DNA of 64,000 bases from Peromyscus leucopus (GCF_004664715.2 NC_051069.1:1988001-2052000), one strand, 5' to 3'; shown: positions 36,401 through 50,700, numbered from the stretch's first letter. The notes: a model not told the origin generated them from the sequence alone. Translations and numbers: made by a program.

Positions 36401-38318
36401 TTGTGTTTTGCTGTTGGTAAGAGATATGCATAAAATATAGTTACATAAAAATATTGTAAGGAAAAAGAAATGCCTCAAAATTGATCAAAGAAAAGTGATG
36501 GGCAGATGACATGGGCATTCTGAGTTTGAGGCCAGCCTGAGATTTATAAGACTCCCCCAGTCTCAAAAAAAAGTAAAAGGCCAGGCAGCGGCAGTGGTGG
36601 CGCACACCTTTAATCCCAGCACTTGGGAGGCAGAGGCAGGTGGATCTCTGTGAGTTCAAGACCAGCCTGGTCTCCAAAGCAAGTTCCAGGAAAGGCACCA
36701 AAGCTACACAGAGAAACCCTGTCTCAGGGGAAAAAAAAAAAAGTAAAATAGGTGTGAAAGTGTCATAGGTGGAAGAGTGGTTTAGCATGTGCCACCACAC
36801 TGTTTGAAAACATCTCTGTTTTATCTGAACACTGGGCTTTTCTTTTTTTTTTTTTTTTTTGTTTTTGTTTTATGTGTATGGATGTTTTATCTGCCTATAT
36901 GTCTGTGGAGACCAGAAGAGGGTGTCGGCTTCTGGAACTGGACAGTTGTGAGCACCTATGTAGGTACTGGAAAAGGAACTCAGGTCCTCCGGAAAAGCAG
37001 CCAGTGCTTTTAACTGCTAAGTCATCTCTCTACCCCCTTAATTTTCTATTTTTCCTCCTGAATACCTCATGTATTGTAGTTGCTTTTCTATGCATTTTTT
37101 TGTTTTTTGTTTGTTTGTTTGTTTGTTTTTCGAGACAGGGTTTCTTTGTGTAGCTTTGTGCCTTTTCTGTATCTCACTCTGTAGACCAGGCTGGCCTCAA
37201 ACTCACAAATATCCACCTGGCTCTGCCTCCCAAGTGCTGGGATTAAAGGCGTGTGCCATCTATGCATTTTTATAGTCTTTACAGTTGCATGTAATAACTA
37301 TCATTTTTGCACAATTCAAATATAACTGTGCTGTAGTTTTCTTGTGTTAGACTTGAGTTGTAAACAGAAACTGCTAGGTTCTGGCTTCTGTACTGGCATT
37401 CTCATAAGCATTTCTATTTAGTGTTGTATTAAGACAGAGGCTTACAGAGTGATGGGATTGTTTTTGTCACTGTTTCTAATCTTGCCAGGGTTAGTAAGAC
37501 AGTCATTTGTTTTCCAGATTGATGACATTGTAAAAGCTGTTGGCAACTGCAGCTATAACCAACTGGTGGAGAAGATCATCTCCTGTAAGCAGTCAGACAA
37601 CAGCCAGTTGGTTAGTGAAGGTGGGTGAGTGCTGCTGATACCTGGTGAAACAATGTGCCTTGAAATTCATTTCATAGTTGTAAATTTCTTAGATAGGACT
37701 TCTAAAACTGTAAGTGGTGGCTCTTGTAGGAATTAAAGAGAAGCATCTGTAGACATGCAGGAAAGGATTCTTCTAGAGCCCTCTTCCGTTGGCTGTAAAG
37801 CCAGGGCAGGGTGCTACAGACGGCTTTGGACCACTTGCAGCTTTGGCACGATCAGACGTCCGATGATTATTACCTGGGCTTATTGAATGGGTTGCTTTAC
37901 TGACCCTGAACCTCTACCTGAAGAGGGTGTATGTATTTTCCACCGTGTCTCAGTGCAGTTCAGTATGAAAGCCTCATTCTGGAGCACAAGTAACTGACTA
38001 AAATTACTAAATTCACTGTCACAGAGACAGGTCATCATTTTTTCAGGGGTTTCCTCCTTTGGAGCCCCTCCCATTCTCAAGAGTTCTTTGCCACTTTTCC
38101 TCAATAAATCTACATTTATTCTGCTTTAAAAAATATAACATTTTTCAGATGTGCTCCAGTTAATAGTGAGTAAAGAGATTTGAAACCAGAATGCTCTAGG
38201 GCTGGAAGCCATTTGGATAAACTTTCACCACCATTCACTCCACTGCTTCCTACAAGAACATACTAAGGCTGAAGTTCTCCTTCCTTAGAATAGAAAAGAA
38301 AAGAGAAGAAGAAGAAGA

Positions 38319-38355
<37 letters not shown>

Positions 38356-38413
38356 AAGAAAGGAAGGAAGGAAGGAAGGAAGGAAGGAAGGAAGGAAGGA
38401 AGGAAGGAAGGAA

Positions 38414-38468
<55 letters not shown>

Positions 38469-41400
38469 CAAAAGATGAAAGGGCAAGGATATGAGTCCCC
38501 CACTCTCACTCAGACACAGTTTTTCAACCTGCAGCATAAGAAAAATTGATTATAGTTAACATACTTTTAGAAATTAAAGCTAGTGACTATAAGGATATAC
38601 AATAGGCTAGGGACTGGGCAAGATGGCATATGACTTTAATACCAGCACTCAGGAGGCAGAGACATGAGGATCTCTGTGAGTTTGAGGCCAGCCTGGTCTA
38701 CATAGCAAGTTTCAGAACAGCTAGGACTACGTAGAGACCCCATCTCAAAAACAAACAAACAAAAGAACGGGCTAGGCTAGGGAGATGACCCAGTTGGTAA
38801 AATTCTTGTTGTGTAAGACCTGTGTTGGATATCCTATATCCCACATAAAAACTAAACACTTCAAAGACAGGAACATCCTGGGGGCCAGCTGGTCAGCCAG
38901 TCTAGCTAAATTGCTGAGGACCTGTCTCAGACACAGGTGGATAGTAACTGAGAAAGGCACCCTATACCAACCTCTGGCCCTCCACATGAATACCACACAC
39001 ACCACAAAACAAAAGATTATATAAGAGCATATAAAAAGATGTGTGCATGAATCTCATCTTGACTGATCCTACTAATTGTATTAATTATACAGGAGCTTTA
39101 TATATTTATGCAAAAATACAAGTAATAAAAAGTTATCCCTGCCTTTTACTTGAAAAGGTAACATAAGCATATAGGAACATTGATCATTGGTTTGAGTGTC
39201 ATCTGTTTTATTACAATTTAAGGCAAAAATGTTCAAATTTTAGGAAGGAAACAAGCAATAAAGCTATCATAAAAATGTTTTCTGCCAGGTGTAGTGTCTC
39301 ATGCCTCCTCTAATCCCACTTCTTTAGAGTCTGAGATAGGAGGATGGCCATAAGTTTGAGTCCAGCCTGAACAGTGTAGCTACATAGTGAGTCCAGACCA
39401 ATATGGGCTACAGTGTGAGATCATCTCAAAACAAACAAGAAAGTCTTTTTTCTCTTTGTATGCAGAATTCTACTCACTAAATGTACTCCTTTCTTTCTAC
39501 ATTCCTGGTTTCAGATACATTCCTGAAAAGAAGACTATAAAGGAAATTTCTATCTATGAAATCTACTTTATCAACAACACCCAGTGTACTATTATTATTA
39601 TACTATTCTAGGGTTGGTGAGATGACTCAGAGGTAAAGGCACTTCTCACAACAAATCTGATGACTTTAGTTTGATCCTCAGAACCCATGGCAGAAGGAGA
39701 GAACCAATTCCTGAAAGTTGGCCTCTAGCTTCTACATGCATCCAGTAACATATATGCACAATACACATACACACTCTATAATAATAATGATGATTTTTAG
39801 GGCTGGAGAGATGGCTCAGAGGATAAGAGCACTGGTGGCTCATTCAGAGGTCCTGAGTTCAATTCCCAGCACCCACATGGTGGCTCACAGCCATCTGTAA
39901 TGAGATCTGATGCCCTCTTCTGGCGTTTGGCAAACTTGCAGAAAGAACACTGTTTACATAATAAATAAAATTTTAAAAAATGATTTTTAAAAATATAATT
40001 CTACTCTTCTATGGTAATTAAAAGAAGAGTAAAAGTGAGAAAGTGGTAATAAATAGAATGATATCATAAAAGGGAGTTTGGGTGTGCATGTTATGGGTAA
40101 GAAGTCACTGGAAACAGCCTGACAGCATCTTTCCCATGCCAGGCTGCAATTCTACAGGGATAGGAGTTGGTAACACTAATTAAAGACAATGGACATGGAA
40201 AAGTCAATTCTTCCATCACTTCTCTTTTTCTCCCTAACCGGATAGTGTAAGTCATTGTTTCTCTGACACTGACTCCCCAGGATAATGGATAAGTGTAGGT
40301 ACATAGTATGAATAATTGGGAAGAATATCTTGGCAAAAGCAAGAAGGAATCACCTACCCTGCAGTGCATCGAATTTTCGGGTGCACATACCATGCATGTT
40401 TATTATAAAGTTCTTGATAGGCCAATTTGATAGCAGTGAAACTATATGATTTTTTTTATACTAAGAAGTAATCATATGTGAAGTTTACCACAGTTTGAAA
40501 GCTGGGATAGTTTTCTGATGATAAGAAATAGCAATATGTAGTGTATTTGAAATAATACCATTATGACTTGTATAAGGCCCCAAAGTTCACACAAACAAGG
40601 AAGAGCCACACTGGCTGTTTTCACTCTCATTCCAGCAATTTCTTCCCACATGGTTTGTGTTCATACCACCTTGATTTATGTTCAAGAAGTAGCCTGGTTC
40701 CTTTTTATATGTAGCCTTCGACTGTATCTTCCTTTTGAATCAATAAAATATCCAAACTGGTTTATTTCTAGTCTTAGAAGCTTTAGTCTTAAATGACAAC
40801 TGCTTTGTTTTGTTTTTAATCCAAACATAGTTCCATATGCCATGAAGCCTCAGAATATAAGAAAGACTTTACTAGCATTCTTTTTGGTGGGGAAGAATGC
40901 TATATAGCTGGTATCGGCAAAAGCAGCTTTTCTTTTGGGTGCTGACACCTTGTGAACACAGCACAACGTTGTCACAGTAAACAGAGGTTCATGTCTGCTT
41001 CCTCTTTTAAATGGCCATACCTTCTTGAATCTGATTGTTCTAATGATTGCTTGTGACACGGAAATAAGAATCAATAAGAAAGCCCCCCACAGTACCAGCT
41101 GCCAGACTCCCCCCAAGCCAGTCATTTCATTTCACATCTTTTAGAAGTAACTTCTTAATAACTATTCCTAGGATAAACACACACTTCTGAAACTAACTCC
41201 AGGATATTTACTCATTTACTCAAACTTTTTTTTTTTGCTCGATTGCATTCATATTGTCTTTATTAAGTAGTGGCAAGAATTATTAATTTATTAAGTAATA
41301 TCCATTATTTTTCTTTGCCCAACTTTTATTTTGAGACATCTCAAACATAAAAAGTTTCTCTTGGTGAACATTCACTTGCTCTTAACTCACCACTTCTTCA

Positions 41401-41903
41401 CACATTGAATACCTGTCTTTTTTCTGTATTCCTACACAACACATTGTTTCTTCTGAAATCATATTAGAGCTAGTTGCAAGTGTCACATCCCTTCACTCAT
41501 GAGTGTGTCATCATTGTCTCTTGAAAAGAAAGAATTCTGTGTAACTTTCCCATTGTGATCACAGTGACCTCAGGCAAGGCAGTGTCGTGCTGTGTTACGT
41601 AGTATGGATGTTGTTCATGTGCTGCTTTCCCTGGTTTTCTTAGCCATGCCCTCTAACTCTCCATCTCTTTCCGTGTACACTTCAGCCAAGGACCAGTCAG
41701 CAGTTGTAACAGCTTCAATCTCTGTCATTTAGAATAGATCCCTATTTTCCTTTTCCTTTCTTTTCTTTCCTGCTTTATTTTAAACCTATGTTTTGTTCTT
41801 TGAGAATTTCATACAATATAATTTTATTGTATTCCTTCCTGAACCCCAACTTCTTTCAGCTCCTTTTCCTTTCCCTATCCACCCAACTTCATGTTCTTTT
41901 CTC

Positions 41904-41953
<50 letters not shown>

Positions 41954-44900
41954 GGGGGCTGGAGAGATATGGCTCAGTGGTTAAGAGCACTGGCTGCTCT
42001 TCCAGAGGTCCTGAGTTCAATTCCCAGCAACCACATGGTGGCTCACAACCATCTATAGTGGGATCTGATGCCCTCTTTGGGCATAAAGTTGTACATGCAG
42101 ATAGAGCACTCATATATATAAAATAAATATTTTTTTAAAAAGCCACCCAAAAACAATTATGTGTGCTAGTCAAACTCTCCTGACCATGGGGCCTGCCCTG
42201 GAGGGTGGGGATATACTTAGTGTCATTCCATTGAAGAAAATTGATTTTTTTTCCCTCTCCCTGGAGAAATCTAGCTGGTACTCACTGCAGGCTTCACCCC
42301 TACTGGCTAGCATTCACAGTGGTAGAAGGTGCTGTATACACTCCTGGAGAAGTAAAGTCATCGTCAGTGTCACCCAGCTGCAAACCCTGCGAGCTGTAAT
42401 AACAACCTGCCTGCAAGATATGCCCACTGGTACAGATAGGGGCTTGAATGGTATAGGAGTCCCCAACCACTTTTTGGTGGGACTGTAAGGTCCCCTCCAT
42501 GAGATGGAACCCATATCTGGTACTGTTAATGAGGCCAGGAACCTGATATTAGATAGGTCATGGGCCCAAGGGAAAACCTACTACTACTATTCTGCTAATG
42601 AACACAGCAATAAAATAGCTCCTAATGACACATTGCTATACCCATGGATCAATGCCTTGTTCAACCCACATCAGAAAAACTTCTTATAGCATATGTATGG
42701 TAATTAACACAAAGCTCCACAACTGGGCTACATGCAGAGAGAGAGAGACTTGGGAGTGTTCAGCCCTGAAAGAAATGTCTCATCATAGACCCTCCCTGTC
42801 AAAGTTCGGGGGTCTATATGGGAGAGGGGAGTGGAAGAGTCGAAGAGCCAGAGGTGGTGGGTGATTTTAAGGAGACAGCATTATCCAGGAACAAGGGGGC
42901 AGATGCACATATGAACTCATAGAGACCGTGACAGCATGTATAAGACCAACCTGAGCTCAAGTCAGACAGCACCCCACTCCCACCCCAGCCCCCTACAAAG
43001 GACAGAACGTTGACACAAGTTCTACTGCTAGCCAAGAGCTGTTCTTTAAAACTCTTAAAGACGTGTGTGTGTGTGTGTGTGTGTGTGTACACACGTGTAC
43101 ACGTGTGTGTGTGTGCATACCCCATGTATGGGGGTGACCACTGAGGCCAGAAAGGGGCTCTAGATTCCCTGGAGTTGGAGTTAGAGGCAGTTGTGAACCA
43201 TCAGATGTGGGTGCTAGTGCTAGAAACCAAACTTGGGTGCTTTGCAAGATCAGTATGTGCTTTTTTGTTTTTTTTGTTTTTTTTTTTTCAAGACAGGGTT
43301 TCTCCGTGTAGTTTTGGAGCCTGTCCTGGATCTCACTCTAGACCAGACTAGCCTCGCTGGCCTAGAACTCACAGAGATCTGTCTGGCTCTGTCTCCCGAG
43401 TGCTGGGGTTAAAGGTGTGCACCACTGTCCGTCCACATGTGCTTTTAACCACTGTTGCATATCTCCAGCCCCTTTGAAAACTTTGCTGTGTCTGTGGCAT
43501 TGCTCCTTCCCCCCACAGCCCTTCTCTACGCAGCCCGCCCTCATCCACTCCCACCCTTCTCTACGCAGCCCGCCTCATCCACTCCCACCCTCCTCTACGC
43601 AGCCCGCCCTCATCCACTCCCACCCTTCTCTACGCAGCCCGCCCTCATCCACTCCCACCCTTCTCTACGCAGCCCGCCCTCATCCACTCCCACTCTTCCC
43701 TACTAACAGACCAGTATTTTATAGACGAGGCCCGATTTTGACTTCACTGATTGTTCTCTTATGAGTAGAGACAGGTGATATAATTTTGGTTGGAATGCCA
43801 CACCCATGACATCCTCTATAGTTGTCTACTTACTGCATCAAATTGGGTGCATGAGTCAAATTATTCAGTGTTGGTTATATTTAAACTTGAGTGAGGTAGA
43901 ATAGGCCAAACATCTTTATTGTAAAATCACCCTTTTCACTTTGTAATTAATAAGTAATAATGTGTAATTAATAATCTGTCATAAGGCTTTGAAACTGTGT
44001 GAATAGCCTTTTCTCTAAGAATTGTATACTCAATAGATTGGGAACCATTGATTTTTAACTGAATCGATTATGGTTATGGTGGTTATTGTGTTCTTATTAT
44101 TCCTTTTATACTTATTATCTGTTATTCTGTAAAAAAAAATTTAATTAGTTAGTTGAACCTAGAGTTACCTTACCTACATGGGATTAAAATTACCATTTAA
44201 GAGACAACAAAAGAAGATCCAGGAAAGGCACAAAGCTACAGAAAAACCAAAAAAAAGAGAGAGAGAGAGAGAGAAAGAGAGACAACAAAATAAGTTTATG
44301 CCTTATGATTTGGGGTGATATGTAATTCAGGTGGAATTCATAATCATCTCTGCACTAAATTGGTAACATTTTAATACCAATAATAATTCCTTGATCCCAG
44401 TTTTCATTTTGCCATAACTACTTTGGGCAAATCATCTATTTTCTGTGAGCCTATTTCCTATTCTATAAAAAGAAGACTGAAAAAGATATATCTATTGTTC
44501 ATTTTTGAATTTCACACCAACATAATGGTAGTGTGCTCTGTCTCCAGTGAAATTTTTTGTGTTTTCTCAAGGAAGCATTTATGAGCATGGATACTGCAGC
44601 CAGGAGTACTTTTGAGCAAATGGTGCATCCTTTAATGTAGTACATAATAGTAACAGCTTGAAAACATTCTGGTGAACCAGATGATGACAATAACAAGAAG
44701 GGAAACTTATTTCCCTGTGTATAGACACAAGTGTGTGCTGTAAACCTCAGACTCTGCCCTCCCTAACCAAGTCCTTGTGGTTGGGCTGCATTGTAACTTT
44801 CTAACTCCTTTGAACCTCCAAGTGCCCTGGCCTGACAAAAAGTAATAGAAATCCCCTAACCTGCCTTGCTCAGCTACACTGGGCTTACCAAGATTCCCGC

Positions 44901-47861
44901 CAAATTATTTTCAGCCTCTTATTGAAGTGTCTCTCAAGACAAACTCAGCTTGACTCTGCACCTCTTGGTGTGCTCCCTGACTCTCTCTCTGTCTCTCTCT
45001 ATATCTCTGGTTTTTTGAAACAAGGTCTCACCATGTAGACCTGGATGGTCTGGAACTCACTTTTTAGACCAGGCTGGCCTTGAACTCACAGAGATTGAAG
45101 GCATACACTACCGTACCTGACCTTAGCTCTCTTATAAAATGTTGTAGAGTGACTGACTTCCCTGTTGTTGTTTGATTGTGTCTGTGTCTCTTGTAAATCA
45201 TCTGAAAGAGTTTTTGTAAGTTAAGAAACTGCACCTGTGGATGAAAGCCATTTCTTCAGGTCAGGAATGACCAGGGACACTGCTCCCATAAGAAAATTAG
45301 AAAGATGCATCTCCAATCTGGGGGCCATCATGTAACAGGAACATTGGCCTTTGTATACAGTTGGAACAATGTAAATAGGAAAAATAACTTTCTGATTTTG
45401 AAATGATTCTTCCTTCTCATAGTACACATTGGTTCCATAGGCTTTGTAGCTGAGCAGTTTCTAAACAATACAGCCACTCAACTGACGTACCATGGATTAT
45501 GTGAACTGACTTCAACGGTTCAGGAAGGAGAACTCTGTGTGTTCTTTCGGAATAATCATTTTAGCACCATGACAAAACACAAGGTAGGCTATAGAAACAG
45601 ATTTTTTTTTTACTCTCAATCAAAGGAGCTTGATTTAGAGATGTGTTTAATCTGCTACAGAATAAGATTGAGCTTAATATTCCTTAGTCATCAAGTTGTG
45701 AAGGTAATTATTATTAAATACTGCATTAAAATGGAATGGGTTAGCAATTGAAATGTTACCTTGATCAGCTTTTACTTTAAATGAAGTCTCAACTTCTTTA
45801 TCACAGATTATTGCCTTCAAGTGTTTACTTTTCTACTTTCTTGGAGAGAGGACTTCACTGGGTAACTCACACTGGCCTTGAATTTGAGATCTTCCTGTCT
45901 CAGCCTTTGGAACACTGGGATTAGAGGCATGTGCTCTCATGCCTAGCTAGGTTATTTCTTACATAGAGGAAACAAAATACCTAGACCTAGAACCAGGGTG
46001 GTTATGAATGAAGGATGTTTATATTTAAGCATTAAAAGATACTAGAAGTTAGAATTAAGATTTACCCTAAACTGGAATGTGTTGGTGCTTGCATGTGATC
46101 AAAGCTACTGAAGAGGCTGAGCAGAAGGATTGCAAGTTCAAGTCCCTACCCCTAGACACACACAAATTATCTTTATGACAGTGTTGGCTTTTATTAAAGT
46201 TATCAGTGTGTTTATGGTTTTATACACATACACACACTCTTATGAATCCATCCCTTTTATTCATCTCTTAGATATGTCTCTTGATTTTACAGGTAACATC
46301 TAGTTCAGGAGTTTATCATCAACCTAGACCCCCATGGCAGAATGCTGTTCTTACCGTGTTGATAATACAGCACAGATGTTCACTTAGCACCTATGCCTAG
46401 AGGATAAAATGCAGGTCCCTCTGACACAGCTCCCATCCTATATGTGTTATTGCCATTCTTATTTCTTCATACTATTTGGGAAGCTTTCCTCACTTCTGTT
46501 TGCCTATCCCAAAATTACCCATCCTTAAAGAAAGCGTTTCAAATACTAACTTACTGAAAGGTACCCCTTTTCTACTTAATCCAGTAGTTCTCGGCCCTGA
46601 TTGTATCCTAGACCTATCTGGATGGCTTTAAAAAAAAAAAAATACTAGTGCCCAGAACTTACCACTAATACAATTAAATTAGAATCTCTAAAGGAGGTGG
46701 GACCTAAACACTAGTTGTTGTTGTTGTTGTGTTTTGTTTAGTTTTTTTGTTTGTTTGTTTTTTGCAATCTAAAGGATTAGACCCAGTGCTTTTACACATG
46801 CTAGGCAAGCACTCCACCGTTATGCTACACTGTCTGTCCTGCATTGGTGGCTTCAGATGCTCCCCAGGTAATTTTAATGTGAATCTAAGACTGAGGACCA
46901 CTGCTGTAATCATCCTCTACCTGTTAGTGGCCACATTGTCCTTATTGAGCTTTTACTGTTTTGTGTCTGGTTACCAGTTTGCCTCCCATGTAAATGTCTG
47001 TTTATTTTCTAAATGAAGGTAGCTAATTGAAGTTATAAATCACATCTTCATGTTTCTATCTATGCTTTTAAATCAATGGATGACATGGGGTAGTATAAAA
47101 TGATTTGTTTGCCAATGAAAGAAAACCCCAAAGCCATGGCTCTTCTGTTACTGTCGTGTTTTAAGAACAGTACATTTTGTTACCTCAGCTTCATAGTTAG
47201 GAGTGTGCGAGATGTCAGATGAGAGCCATTCACATTCCTCAGGAATTGAAAGCCGGAGTAAGTCAGATCTGAATGGCTGCTCCGTCATCTTGCTTTCTTT
47301 GTCCTCTTCAGACCTTGGATCTGCTGATTAACAAAGCCAAGCTAACCCTGACAATTGCAGCAGTAGATACAGCAGCTATGGTTCCTGCCATTTAAGGACT
47401 TCTTTGTTTGATACTGAGATGCTTATGTCAAGGGCACGTACCACGAACTCTGAGAACTCTTATCAGGATTGTGTTTGGAAAAACTTCCCTGAGAAGGTCA
47501 CATACATACAAGCCTAAGGACTTGGGGTGTACAGCTCAGAGCACTTGCTCAGCTTGCACAAAAAAAAAAAGAAAAGAAAAGAAAGAAAACTTCTGACATC
47601 TGAGAATGAATTATCTGAGTTTAATTGGTTAACAACAAAAAGAAATAACTAGGCAGAAATAACTAGCAGCAAGTATGCAAAGGCCCTGAGGTAGTCACTT
47701 TAAAAGAGAGTTGTGGCCGGGCGTTGGTGGCGCACGCCTTTAATCCCAGCACTCGGGAGGCAGAGGCAGGCGGATCTCTGTGAGTTCGAGGCCAGCCTGG
47801 TCTACCAAGTCAGCTCCAGGAAAGGCGCAAAGCTACACAGAGAAACCCTGTCTCGAAAAAC

Positions 47862-47895
<34 letters not shown>

Positions 47896-49645
47896 AGTTG
47901 TGAGTGGAAACTTAGAGGTAAGATTTTTGTTTTCTGGTTTTTGTTTTGTTTTGTTTTTGTTTTTGGAGACAGGGTTTCTCTGTGTAGCCCTGACTGTCCT
48001 GGCTGGAACTTGCTCTGTAGACCAGGCTGGCCTCGAACTCAAAGATCCACCTGTCTGCCTCCTGAATGCTGAGATTAAAGGCATGTGCCACCACCACTTG
48101 GCTGAACCTTGTTTTCTTAATGGCACTGTGTTTCTTTTCTTCTTCTTTGGGCCCAAGAGTGAGTAGGAATGAAATAGTCCTTTGGGAAAACAAGGTCTCT
48201 GGCTGTCATTGGGGGCTGAGAGCTTTCCCTCTTCCTCTCTCTACCCCTTCCCCTCCCACCCCTCACTTCCTATGTGCTAGGTAAGCACTGTACCATAGAG
48301 CTACATCGCCTCTGATGTTCTCTGTTCTAGTAAAGCCTTGTCCCCAGCCAGGAAGCCTTTACTAGCCAGTTAGGTATCCCCAGTTTTGTGTGGTTGAAGA
48401 GGATGTGCCTGTGTAGACCAAGCAGGCCTATCTGTAAGGTCATGGGAGCTCAGACAATATATATGTTCTGCCTTTTTTTGTGCTTCTAAGATTTTCTATT
48501 AAGTTGATTTTGTAGTTCAACAATGCTGCCCTGGTGTCATGTGCTCTCGTGCCCCTTGTGTGACATTAATTTGCTTTAGACTTTGAGAATGGACGTGGAA
48601 TATAGTTAGGAGATACTCCAAAAGATAAAGGAAGGAGATTATAGTGATTTGGACAAAGGCTGCTAATGGCCATGCAAATGTGAAAAGATTCCAGAGTGGG
48701 TCAGGAGATAGATCAGCCATATATCTCCATTGGATTTGAAAAATAAGTGATTTCTGGGTCCTCTGTGGATGGTGATGTTTCTTATGCATGGCTGGCCATG
48801 CATGGTGGTTCACACCTTTACTCTTAACACTTGGGAAGCTGAAATAGGTGAACCTCTGTGAGTTCAAGATTAGCCTGGTCTACATTAGCAAGTTCCAGGC
48901 CAGCCAGAGGCTGTCTCAAAACAAACAACAGAAACAGATATAAGAAAAAAAAAAAAAGATATAATGTTAAGGGTCTGGGATGTAAGAAGTACTTCTGAGG
49001 TGAACTTCAGTGTGGAAATACTGAGGGAATGCTTTGGACTGATAGAATTTTAGGATTTACAAGAAAATACAGAAATTTGGGATGGGGGAGGGTTACAAGA
49101 TAAAGAATCTGAAGAGAAAACCTAGGAGAGAGATTTAAAGAATGTCAACTTTTAAAGAATTACCTCAAGGAAGAAACATTAGTAAAGACAGCTGAGAAAG
49201 AAGAGGGCAAGGGTAAAATTAAGAATGTAGCATCAACTGGGCGGTGGTGGTGGCGGCGGCGCACGCCGTTAGTCCCAGCACTCGGGAGGCAGAGCCAGGC
49301 GGATCTCTGTGAGTTCAAGGCCAGCCTGGGCTACAGAGTGAGATCCAGGACAGGAAACAAAACTATATAGAGAAACCCTGTCTCAAAACAAACAAACAGA
49401 CAAAAAGACAAAAAGAGCGTGGCATCTAGGAAGCTAGGGGAGAAGAGATAAGAACCCTGAGGGGAGACATGGGAGGATGAGACAGGAGTGGCAGCAAGAG
49501 ACTCTGAGTTACTAAGAGTGGCTGGAATGGAGAAGGCTGTAGTGGCAACTCTAGAAATGTCTGCTGAGGGCTGCAGAGAGGCTTCAGTGAAGAGCACTGG
49601 CTGTTCTTCCAGAGGACCTGAGTTTGAACCCAGGTTGTGTGACTC

Positions 49646-49697
<52 letters not shown>

Positions 49698-50664
49698 AAA
49701 AGAAATGAACATAAAAAGAAACTTGTTTTTTTATATATAATGGTTTGCTGAAAAGGAGCTGTTGGACATAAGGGTGGTGGCTTCTCGTAGGGGCTTTAGA
49801 GGTATGGATCCTAAGGTTGGTGATTTTCATGTTTTTGTTTGTTACACTTTGTTTTATGAGGTGATTTTACTGTGTAGCTTTGGCTGGCCTGGATCTCACT
49901 GTGTAGATAGATCAAGCTGGTCTTGAACTCATAGAGATTTACCTGTCTCCTAAATTCCAGGATGAAAAGTATTCTGCCACCATGCTCGGCCTCAGACGTT
50001 GTATATCGCTAGCTCACCTCAGATGACATTCCACCTCAGGTTCCCTGCACTAGGACCACAGTCATGTACCACTGCACCTGCATCTGGCTCTTGGGTTGTT
50101 TGTTTGTTGTTCATTATTATTGAGGAGTGCTCCAAGTTTATGTGATAGCTCGGACACAGACACTTGCGTGCCATGGTGCACGTGTAAGGGGACAACTTCG
50201 GCAAATCAGTTCTCTCTTTCTACCATGTGGGTCCCAAGAATCAAATGCAGGCTGTCTTCTACCCCTGAGACCACGCCACCGCCTCCCAACGCCCCCCTCC
50301 CCCCGTTCTTATTTTTTTATAATAGAGACTTGATCGTTTTAAAACATTGACAGACTCATTAGAGAGAAAAAAAGTGAAGATTCCAAAGATGTTAGAAGCA
50401 AAGCATAAGAAGCATAGGTATCTTTCCACGGGTGAAGAACATCAACATGTGATTTCATTTTATTATTTGTTTTGAAACAGGGTCTCACTATGTAGCTCTG
50501 GCTGTCTTGAAACTCACTCTGTAGACCAGACTGGCCTTGAACTCACAGAGATTCACCTCTCTCTGCCTCTTGAGTGCTGGGATTAAAGGCGTTCACCATC
50601 ACACCCGACCAGCCTGGGACTTTCTTTTTTTCTTTCTTCTTTCTTTCTTTCTTTTTATTTCTTT

Positions 50665-50700
<36 letters not shown>

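Larger units (their letters stand above)
29899..37517 (+). other. MINDY2 intron between 29898 and 37518
   Basis: 7.6 kb intron. It contains an old rodent repeat split by two B2-family SINEs, several B1 copies and a compound microsatellite. Non-repeat stretches are about 31080-32090, 32970-33240, 34250-35290, 35900-36500 and 37270-37517. Confidence 0.9.
37621..45440 (+). other. MINDY2 intron between 37620 and 45441
   Basis: 7.8 kb intron. It contains a 176-nt polypurine tract, SINEs, an L1 3' end and a minisatellite. Non-repeat stretches are 37630-38285, 39015-39280, 39990-41220, 43715-44195 and 44290-45005. The last of these has a pyrimidine-rich end (44975-45005). Confidence 0.9.

Noticed and set aside
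38250..38537. Ser/Phe/Leu-rich open frame on the - strand
   Set aside because: Pure translation of the polypurine microsatellite.
43519..43710. CRISPR-like appearance of regular repeats
   Set aside because: Repeat units are contiguous without unique spacers and the genome is mammalian; it is a minisatellite.
43417..43764. Two overlapping open frames with repeated HPSLR / HPLPP motifs
   Set aside because: They follow the 35-bp minisatellite; the repeated peptides are a frame artefact.
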